19,781 bases of DNA from an uncultured Eubacteriales bacterium (lineage in GTDB: Bacteria > Bacillota > Clostridia > Lachnospirales > Anaerotignaceae). Below the pieces are notes generated by a model, which made no database searches, was not told the origin of the DNA, and worked only from the letters and a program-made list of their open reading frames with translations. Made by a program: the position numbers and the translations under genes. Each line of letters starts with the position of its first letter. Position 1 is the stretch's first letter. Below, in pieces: positions 13,669 through 19,781 of this stretch. The stretch spans positions 1 to 19,781 of the forward strand of contig URCD01000038.1 of assembly GCA_900546215.1 (NCBI GenBank). Direction: 5' to 3'.

Positions 13669-14430
13669 TTAAAATACAGTTGACAGCATATATATTGCAA
13701 TCAGAACAGCAAAAATTCCAACTCCCATTTTAAGCGGTACTGATGGAACCTTTGACGATGCCTTACGCCCGATAAATGTGGCTATGCCATAGGCAAAAAA
13801 TATAATTACCATATACCCCGCAAGGCTTCCAATCTCCACACCTCGTACATATCCCACAAAGGCCGGAACAGATACAAATAAAGAGGCAAAAAGCCCAACT
13901 GCCATTGCCGAATGAACCTCCATGCCAAGTACCGTAAGAAGCGGCACAACCAGTATATTTCCCGCCGAACCTCCTATAGAGCAGACAGTAGCCGTAACAA
14001 TTCCAAATAAGGCCATAAAGGCTTTTGAATCAAGCAGCTTGCTGCGTTCCTCTTTTTTACGTCCTTTCTTCCTATTTCGCTCAGTTACTAAAATTGATAT
14101 TCCCGCCAAAAGAACAACTATGTAAAGAATTTTTTTAACATTTTCAGGAGCAATAAACGAATTAAGCTTTACCCCAAATACCGCGCCTAAGGCACTTGCG
14201 ACACAAAGATAACCAAGGGTCCCCTTTTCCCTTGATATACCGTCCTTACAGCCTACCATTGCAAGTATTCCTGAGAGAATAAAAGCCCAATAGCATAATG
14301 CCAAAGCCTCTCCAACAGCAAAATCAGTAAGAGCCGTATAAAACATTGGAAGCAAGAAGCCTGATATTCCACACGCTCCCACTATAAAACCGATTATCGC
14401 GTTAGCCGCGATTATAAGAAAAATCTGCAT
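13669..14430 (-). CDS. TSUP-family (TauE/SafE) membrane permease
   Basis: The 253-residue protein is strongly hydrophobic, with about seven or eight predicted transmembrane helices arranged as two similar halves. The TSUP signatures are visible in each half: an N-terminal GFIVGACGISGFLLPMFYTA, and after a basic cytoplasmic loop (RNRKKGRKKEERSK, about 118-131) a CSIGGSAGNILVVPLLTVLG. TSUP proteins export or import sulfite, organosulfonates and related anions; the substrate here is unknown. The ATG at 14428-14430 has an AGGGGG element. It is 28 bases downstream of the TfoX-like gene and ends at a strong terminator, so it is probably the last gene of the smc-ftsY transcript. Confidence 0.9.
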   Translation of the reverse strand: MQIFLIIAANAIIGFIVGACGISGFLLPMFYTALTDFAVGEALALCYWAFILSGILAMVGCKDGISREKGTLGYLCVASALGAVFGVKLNSFIAPENVKKILYIVVLLAGISILVTERNRKKGRKKEERSKLLDSKAFMALFGIVTATVCSIGGSAGNILVVPLLTVLGMEVHSAMAVGLFASLFVSVPAFVGYVRGVEIGSLAGYMVIIFFAYGIATFIGRKASSKVPSVPLKMGVGIFAVLIAIYMLSTVF

Positions 14431-14458
14431 AATGTCCCCCTAACACCGCATTTGCGGC

Positions 14459-14713
14459 TCACTTGTTCCTATTATAAAAATCCTTTAATTGAGCCTTCCT
14501 TTCCGCGGGCAGCTCCGTCTTCTTAATTCCTTTGATAGCCCCTTCAAAGGCAAGCAGACGGTGTATGCAGGCAGACGGGTCGACAGCCTTTATTCTCAGC
14601 CATGCCTCTTCAGCACCAGCTTCCTTCAAATCATCGTAAGTATTTATACCTACCTCATTCAGCTGTTTCTCAACCACAGCTCCTATATTGGGAAGCTTCG
14701 ATAGTTCTCCCAC
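14459..14713 (-). CDS. TfoX C-terminal-domain protein
   Basis: The 84-residue protein matches the stand-alone TfoX C-terminal domain: LSKLPNIGAVVEKQLNEVGI at the start, TYDDLKEAGAEEAWLRIKAV in the middle and CIHRLLAFEGAIKGI towards the end. This is a small helix-hairpin-helix fold named after the competence regulator TfoX/Sxy, but isolated copies occur widely and have no settled role. The start is a GTG at 14711-14713 with AAGGAG eight bases upstream. It lies 12 bases after ftsY and 28 bases before the permease, hence in the same probable operon. Nucleic-acid binding is plausible from the fold but not shown here. Confidence 0.88.
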   Translation of the reverse strand: MGELSKLPNIGAVVEKQLNEVGINTYDDLKEAGAEEAWLRIKAVDPSACIHRLLAFEGAIKGIKKTELPAERKAQLKDFYNRNK

Positions 14714-14725
14714 GATATCATCTCC

Positions 14726-15934
14726 TTATTTTTCAAAAAGCGCCTTTGAAAATTCAGCGGGATTAAATATCTGCAGATCTGAAATGCCCTCTCCCACACC
14801 TATATACCTTACCGGAATGTTAAGCTCATTCTTAATTGCAATTACTATTCCGCCCTTTGCTGTTCCGTCAAGCTTTGTAAGAACAAGGCCTGTAATGTCA
14901 GCAACCTCATTAAAGAGCTTAGCCTGCTGCAGAGCATTTTGTCCTGTTGTAGCGTCAAGAACAAGGAATACCTCTGTAGCCGCCTCCGGATATTCACGGT
15001 TTATTACCTTAGCTATCTTTTTAAGCTCCTCCATAAGGTTCTTTTTGTTATGAAGCCTTCCGGCAGTATCACATATGAGAATGTCAGTTTTTCGGCTTTT
15101 TGCGGCATTTACTGCGTCAAATACAACTGCAGCCGGATCTGAATTTTCCTCATGGCAAATAACATCAATCTTTGAACGCTCTCCCCAGATTTTAAGCTGG
15201 TCTATAGCAGCAGCCCTGAAAGTATCAGCGGCAGCAAGCAGAACGCTTTTTCCCTCTGATTTATAATTTGCCGCGAGCTTGCCTATAGTTGTGGTTTTTC
15301 CTACTCCATTAACTCCAATAACAAGTATTACTGTAGGAGGAGATATTTTAAATTCTTCCTCAGCTCCCTCTACAAGTATTTCCGTTATTTCGTCCTCAAG
15401 CATTCCCTTAATAAGCGCAGGATCCTCTGCATGCTCTTTTTTAACTCTTTTTTTAAGGTTTTCTATTATTTTAAGGGTCGTATCAACGCCAAGGTCTGCC
15501 ATAATCAGGCTTTCCTCAAGCTCGTCAAACAAATCGTCATCTATTCTTGTGAAGCCTCCAAGTACAGCATCTATTCCACCAAAGATATTTTTCTTAGTCT
15601 TTTCCAAGCCTTCCTTAAGCTTCGCAAAAAATCCTTTTTTGGCCTCTTCAGGCTCTTTTTCTGGCGATTCTTCTTCAAGGCTCACTTCATCAACTGTTTC
15701 GTTATCCTCGTCCGGGAGGCCAATACTTTTTTCTACATCGTCGTTTACTTCTTTCTCTATCTGTCTGACATTTTCAACGACCTCAGTTACAACATCTTCG
15801 CCTACCGGTTCTTCTGTCTCCTCTTCTATTTCATCGACAGCCACACGGACAATTTCTTCAACAGTTTCCTCCCTGTCTTCATCATTAACATTGTCTCTGT
15901 ATTCCTTCCCCTTAAGGAAATCAAAAAACGCCAT
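14726..15934 (-). CDS. ftsY: Signal recognition particle receptor FtsY
   Basis: FtsY receives SRP-ribosome complexes at the membrane. The 402-residue protein starts with a short MAFFDFLKGK segment. A long acidic A region (about 11-98, rich in Glu, Asp and Val) follows, then GFFAKLKEGLEKTKKNIFGG, the membrane-interacting helix before the NG core. G motifs are GVNGVGKTTT (207-216), DTFRAAA (237-243), DTAGR (289-293) and TKLDGTAKGG (353-362). The ATG at 15932-15934 has AAGGAG upstream. It follows smc by 11 bases, the standard Firmicutes arrangement. Its partner Ffh is encoded about 5 kb further on in the same direction. Confidence 0.98.
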   Translation of the reverse strand: MAFFDFLKGKEYRDNVNDEDREETVEEIVRVAVDEIEEETEEPVGEDVVTEVVENVRQIEKEVNDDVEKSIGLPDEDNETVDEVSLEEESPEKEPEEAKKGFFAKLKEGLEKTKKNIFGGIDAVLGGFTRIDDDLFDELEESLIMADLGVDTTLKIIENLKKRVKKEHAEDPALIKGMLEDEITEILVEGAEEEFKISPPTVILVIGVNGVGKTTTIGKLAANYKSEGKSVLLAAADTFRAAAIDQLKIWGERSKIDVICHEENSDPAAVVFDAVNAAKSRKTDILICDTAGRLHNKKNLMEELKKIAKVINREYPEAATEVFLVLDATTGQNALQQAKLFNEVADITGLVLTKLDGTAKGGIVIAIKNELNIPVRYIGVGEGISDLQIFNPAEFSKALFEK

Positions 15935-15945
15935 AATTTCACTCC

Positions 15946-18900
15946 TTATTGGCTAATTGCCTCATCAAATTTTACTGATACTATTTTTGATACGCCCTGC
16001 TCCTGCATAGTAACACCATAAAGAACATCGGCTGACTCCATTGTTCCCTTTCTATGCGTAATTACAATAAACTGCGTTCCCTTAGCGAACTGCTGAAGAT
16101 AATCTCCAAAACGCTGTACATTAGCATCGTCCAGGGCAGCTTCAATCTCATCCAATATGCAAAACGGAGATGGCTTCATTTTAAGTATGGAAAAAAGAAT
16201 TGCTATAGCCGTCAACGCCCTTTCACCTCCGGACAGAAGCATCATATTCTGGAGGTTTTTACCCGGCGGCTGCGCTATAATATCAATGCCTGAACCAAGC
16301 ACATCCTCTTCGTCTGAAAGCTTAAGGTAAGCTCTGCCTCCGCCAAACATCTCCCTGAAGACCTCATTGAAATTCTCGGAAATTATCTCAAGCTTTTCCC
16401 TGAACTGTCTTTCCATAAGGCCGGAAAGGTCGTTGATTATCTCTTTTAGCTTTTCCTCAGCTTCTATAATATCATTTTTCTGCTTGGAAAGGAATTCATA
16501 TCTTTCTTTTGTTTCCTTATATTCCTCCACAGCATTTACATTTACCGAGCCAAGTGCCTTTATCTGGGATTTAAGCTCCCTGGCTCTTTTTGAAAGCTCA
16601 AAGGCCTGCTCGTCAGAGCTTTCATATTTCAGAGCTTCGGGATATGTTATTTCATAGTTTTCCCACATATCGTCATTCAGCCGTTTTTTTTCTTCAGAAA
16701 TTTTCTCCGACTTTGTTTCAAGCCTTACCAGCTCATTTTTATACTTAAGTATAGTTTCACGGCAGTCATTGATTTTATTTTCCTGCTCGATAAGTCTTTC
16801 ATTTTCATATCTGCGCTGTTCAGTTACATTTGACAGTTCCAGCTCTTTCTCCGCCTTTTCGGCTCTGCTTCTTTCTGTCATTTCAGCCGCCTTTTCGGCA
16901 AGCTTCTGCTTATCCTCTATTTGGGACTCAGCCTCTGCCTTTTCAAGCTCGACTTTTGATATATCTGACAAAAGCTGTTCATTCTCCGCCTCAAGCCTTT
17001 GTATATTATTAAGCTGCGACTGTTTTTTCTCATTCATCGAGGAAATCTCAACTTTTATTGATGTTATCTCCTCAGCAGTGGTATCCCGTCCATTTTTTCT
17101 GTTTTCTGCGTCGTCCCTATGCTCATTCAGCTTATTTTGGAGCTTGACTATCTCAATTTCTATATTCTCAAGCTTTTCTTTTGCTAAATTTCTGTCGCTT
17201 TCCGCCTTTTCTATCTGTTCGTTAAGCTGTTTTTCTTCTATCGAAGCCAGTCGCAGTTTTTCCTCATAGTCCCCAATGTCTCTGTTTACCTGCTCAAGCT
17301 CCTGTTTAGCGGTTATGAAGCCGATATTCGCCTCTCTCGCTTCCTCACGTCTTTCCTCTATCTCTTCATCTATACTGTCTGCCTTATTTCTGTTTTTATC
17401 TCTTTCAGATGCAAGACCCTCACATGCTGCGCATAAAGCTTCGGTTTCAGCCTTAAGGCTGTCTATCTCGCGTTTTCTGCCAAAAACTCCGCTGTTCTTT
17501 TTTCCTGTGCTTCCGCCGGTTATAGCGCCGCCTGGCATAAATGATTCACCCTCGAGAGTAACTAAACGATAGCTCTGCTTAAATTTTTTTGCAAATGCAA
17601 TTGCGTTGTCAATAGTATCAATTACTATTATTCTTCCCAGCAGGCTTTCGGCAATTCCCATATACTCCCTGTCGCATTTTATTAAGTCTACAGCAGAGGC
17701 TATTACACCCTTTTCTTTTAGAAGGCTGTCCTTTTCCGTTCCTAAAGCTCTTCCTTTTACAGTTGACATAGGCAGAAATGTTGCCCTTCCAAGCTGGTTT
17801 GATTTCAAATAATTAACAGCATTTTTCGCATCCGCTTCATTTTCTACTACCAGACTTTGAAGCGAGCCTCCAAGGGCGGTTTCTACTGCGAGCTCGTATT
17901 TCTCATCAGCTTTAAAAATCTGCGCTACAGCTCCCCGTATACCTTTAAAGCTGGGATTTCCCTTATCCTTAAGCTGCAGAACGGCCTTTACAGACTTATA
18001 ATAACCGTCATGCTCCTTTTCCATATCATTGAGCACCTTAAGTCTTGACTGTTTTTCCGCGAGCCTCCTGCTTTTATCATCAAATCCTTCTTTTATCACG
18101 GCAATTATTTTCATAATGCCTGCTTTTTTATTTTCAAGCTTCTCTATCTCTCTGTTGATTTCCTCAACAGTGTCTGTACTCTGTTCTGCCCTGATTTCAG
18201 CGGATTTACCCGCAATTTTTCTGTCCTTCAGTCTTTTTTCAAGCTCTGATTTTTCTTCAGATATTTGTTTCAGTCTGGCATTAAACTGTTCAAGAACGGC
18301 CTCTGTTCTTTCGGCCGAGCTTTTTATATCAGCAGTCAGCTTGATTTTCTCAATCATTTCCGACTTGTAATTTTCAATTTTTTGTTCATGCTCACTCTGT
18401 CTTTCGAGCATGGCATTCAAAGCCTCTTCTTTTTCAGCCAGAAGGGCTCTCATCCTCTCAATTTCTCCTGCCGCATTTTCGGCCGCTTCCCTGCAGACCA
18501 AAATCTCTTCAGTATTTGCAGAAATTTTTGTACTTCGGCTTTCTTTTTCTCCCTCAAGTCTTTTCACAGACTCCCTGAGGTTTCTAATCTGCTCCTCAGT
18601 TAGACGGCAAACTCCCTCATTTTTTTCTATCTCGCCGCTTAAGCTTGCAACAACGCGGTTTATTTCCTCCATAGAGGCTGTTAAAATTTCAGCGCTTTCC
18701 TTTATTTTTTCAGCTTCACTCTTAAATAAGCTGAGGCTGTTTTCACTTTCATCAATATCCCTTACTGCGTTTTCAACAAGACTTTTTAATTCTTCGGTTT
18801 CTTTCTCCAGCTTCTTTCCGTTTATACAAAAAAGCCTTATATCGGCCTCTTTCATTTCACCGTAAAGCTCTAGATATTTTTTTGCCTTTTCCGCCTGCTT

Positions 18901-19518
18901 TTCCAAAGGCTCAATTTTGCTTTCTATTTCACTTATTATGTCAGTAATTCGGACAAGGTTCTGACGCTCCTTATCAAGCTTGTTTTCAGCTTCGCTTTTT
19001 CTGTTCTTATATTTTACTATTCCGGCGGCCTCTTCAAACAGCTGCCTTCTGTCTTCAGATTTGTTGCTCAAAATCTCATCGATTTTTCCCTGTCCAATTA
19101 TACTGTAACCGTCGCGGCCGATACCCGTATCCATAAACAGCTCATAGATATCCTTAAGCCTGCACTCTGTCCCATTTATAAAATAATTGCTCTCGCCCGA
19201 ACGGTATACCCGTCTTGTAATTTTTATTTCTGAATATTCAACAGGTATAACCTTATCGGAGTTATCAACCGTCATCGAAACCTCTGCAAAGCCTACCTGA
19301 CGACGGTTTGCCGTACCGGCAAATATTACGTCCTCCATCTTTCCGCCTCTCAGGCTTTTAGGACGCTGTTCTCCGAGAACCCATCTGACGGCATCAGAAA
19401 TATTGCTCTTTCCGCTTCCGTTGGGACCTACTACGGCAGTTATTCCTTTATTAAATTCCAGCTTTACCTTTTCAGGAAAAGATTTAAAGCCCTGTAAATC
19501 CAGTTCCTTTAAATACAT
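15946..19518 (-). CDS. smc: Chromosome segregation protein SMC
   Basis: SMC forms the ATP-driven core of the bacterial condensin complex with ScpA and ScpB, compacting and segregating chromosomes. The 1190-residue protein has the full layout. An N-terminal Walker A, GPNGSGKSN (31-39), is followed by a long coiled coil (about 170-505). The hinge (about 523-685) includes FKGIRGAVAQIF and MPGGAITGGS. A second coiled coil (about 685-1010) leads to the C-terminal ABC head, with the LLSGGERALT signature (from 1094) and Walker B CILDEIEAALDD (from 1120). The catalytic Glu is 1124. The ATG at 19516-19518 has a GAGGTG site. The gene lies 12 bases after the dihydroorotase-like gene and 11 before ftsY; rnc, its frequent upstream neighbour, is not there. 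Confidence 0.98.
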   Translation of the reverse strand: MYLKELDLQGFKSFPEKVKLEFNKGITAVVGPNGSGKSNISDAVRWVLGEQRPKSLRGGKMEDVIFAGTANRRQVGFAEVSMTVDNSDKVIPVEYSEIKITRRVYRSGESNYFINGTECRLKDIYELFMDTGIGRDGYSIIGQGKIDEILSNKSEDRRQLFEEAAGIVKYKNRKSEAENKLDKERQNLVRITDIISEIESKIEPLEKQAEKAKKYLELYGEMKEADIRLFCINGKKLEKETEELKSLVENAVRDIDESENSLSLFKSEAEKIKESAEILTASMEEINRVVASLSGEIEKNEGVCRLTEEQIRNLRESVKRLEGEKESRSTKISANTEEILVCREAAENAAGEIERMRALLAEKEEALNAMLERQSEHEQKIENYKSEMIEKIKLTADIKSSAERTEAVLEQFNARLKQISEEKSELEKRLKDRKIAGKSAEIRAEQSTDTVEEINREIEKLENKKAGIMKIIAVIKEGFDDKSRRLAEKQSRLKVLNDMEKEHDGYYKSVKAVLQLKDKGNPSFKGIRGAVAQIFKADEKYELAVETALGGSLQSLVVENEADAKNAVNYLKSNQLGRATFLPMSTVKGRALGTEKDSLLKEKGVIASAVDLIKCDREYMGIAESLLGRIIVIDTIDNAIAFAKKFKQSYRLVTLEGESFMPGGAITGGSTGKKNSGVFGRKREIDSLKAETEALCAACEGLASERDKNRNKADSIDEEIEERREEAREANIGFITAKQELEQVNRDIGDYEEKLRLASIEEKQLNEQIEKAESDRNLAKEKLENIEIEIVKLQNKLNEHRDDAENRKNGRDTTAEEITSIKVEISSMNEKKQSQLNNIQRLEAENEQLLSDISKVELEKAEAESQIEDKQKLAEKAAEMTERSRAEKAEKELELSNVTEQRRYENERLIEQENKINDCRETILKYKNELVRLETKSEKISEEKKRLNDDMWENYEITYPEALKYESSDEQAFELSKRARELKSQIKALGSVNVNAVEEYKETKERYEFLSKQKNDIIEAEEKLKEIINDLSGLMERQFREKLEIISENFNEVFREMFGGGRAYLKLSDEEDVLGSGIDIIAQPPGKNLQNMMLLSGGERALTAIAILFSILKMKPSPFCILDEIEAALDDANVQRFGDYLQQFAKGTQFIVITHRKGTMESADVLYGVTMQEQGVSKIVSVKFDEAISQ

Positions 19519-19530
19519 TGGCGCACCTCG

Positions 19531-19781
19531 TTAAAAAACTTTTTTCCCACCGACAAAACAGTGGAGTGTTTCTCCTGAAACCGTAAGTACTTTGGCCGGT
19601 GTGAATTTAGCCTTAGAATAAAACTCTGACGGTTCTATCACGTGTTCATTATCGACATTGATTATGACTATATCAGCGTCGTTTCCTTCTTTTATTTCAC
19701 CTTTATAATCAAAGTGGAGTATTTCGGCGGGATTTTTCGACATTTTTGCAGCAAGCTGAGCCTCAGTAAGCACCCCGGTTT
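19531..19781 (-). CDS. Dihydroorotase-like amidohydrolase (partial, C-terminal end)
   Basis: Only the last 83 codons are in the window, because the frame runs off the right edge. The visible part reads TGVLTEAQLAAKMSKNPAEI, then KGEIKEGNDADIVIINVD, FYSKAKFTPAKVL and GGKKVF. This matches the C-terminal portion of the amidohydrolase superfamily, where the protein returns to a small beta domain. The combination of xGxDAD, a SKxxxTP-like element and a final VGGKxV is most like dihydroorotase (PyrC), which makes dihydroorotate in pyrimidine synthesis. The metal-binding residues are outside the window, so allantoinase or another cyclic amidohydrolase cannot be excluded. The stop is 12 bases before the smc start, so they are probably co-transcribed. 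Confidence 0.72.
   Translation of the reverse strand, partial: TGVLTEAQLAAKMSKNPAEILHFDYKGEIKEGNDADIVIINVDNEHVIEPSEFYSKAKFTPAKVLTVSGETLHCFVGGKKVF

Noticed and set aside
14446..14457. CCGCA/TGCGG palindrome in the gap before the permease gene
   Set aside because: It is only 5 bp, lies within a 28-base operon gap and has no U run. It may influence translation, but nothing supports a specific role.
15279..15956. Long plus-strand open frame opposite ftsY, very serine-rich
   Set aside because: It is the mirror of the acidic Glu/Asp-rich ftsY A domain. There is no ribosome binding site and the composition is an antisense artefact.
16769..17269. Ser/Phe-rich plus-strand frame opposite smc
   Set aside because: It is antisense to the Glu/Lys-rich SMC coiled coil, with no start signal or homology.

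Overview
The window looks like core chromosome of an anaerobic, probably spore-forming member of the Clostridia (Bacillota). The evidence is a fairly AT-rich sequence with strong GGAGG-type ribosome binding sites, an oxygen-sensitive class III ribonucleotide reductase (NrdD/NrdG), a YlmC/YmxH-family sporulation PRC-barrel protein, and the Firmicutes-type smc-ftsY and ylxM-ffh-rpsP-khpA-rimM-trmD gene orders. Species cannot be fixed from the sequence alone. Every gene is on the minus strand except nrdD. No tRNA, rRNA, CRISPR array, insertion sequence or phage gene was seen, and no gene-free stretch exceeds 300 bases (the longest is about 245 bases, 13424-13668).

Layout, left to right. (1) 1-350: the N-terminal part of a MerR-type regulator, with a typical long-spacer MerR promoter. 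(2) 515-3795: a deoxyribonucleotide module. The repressor nrdR and the small ylmC gene read left, and nrdD reads right. Between ylmC and nrdD lie two NrdR-box-like sites exactly 31 bp apart. (3) 3879-4292: a small four-helix membrane protein of unknown function with its own promoter. (4) 4380-7741: the tight cluster rimM-trmD-nrdG-prfC (minus strand), which joins ribosome maturation, tRNA m1G37 methylation, the NrdD activase and release factor 3. (5) 7885-10230: ylxM-ffh-rpsP-khpA. A canonical promoter precedes ylxM and is flanked by two copies of a 20-bp palindrome 51 bp apart.

(6) 10400-14713: an accessory-looking block between ylxM and ftsY. It holds an ECF sigma factor overlapping a putative membrane anti-sigma factor, an SLH-domain exported protein overlapping a lipoprotein, a TSUP-family permease, and a small TfoX C-terminal-domain protein. 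(7) 14726-19781: ftsY, smc and the C-terminal end of an amidohydrolase, most likely dihydroorotase.

Functionally, most of the window serves co-translational protein export (Ffh, FtsY, YlxM), ribosome and tRNA function (RpsP, RimM, TrmD, PrfC), chromosome organisation (SMC) and anaerobic dNTP supply (NrdD, NrdG, NrdR). Regions 2 and 4 are linked functionally although nrdG is about 2.2 kb from nrdD and on the other strand. The most unusual signals are regulatory: the paired NrdR boxes, the paired ylxM palindromes, and the intrinsic terminator immediately before rimM. No gene cluster here looks like a wholly new system.
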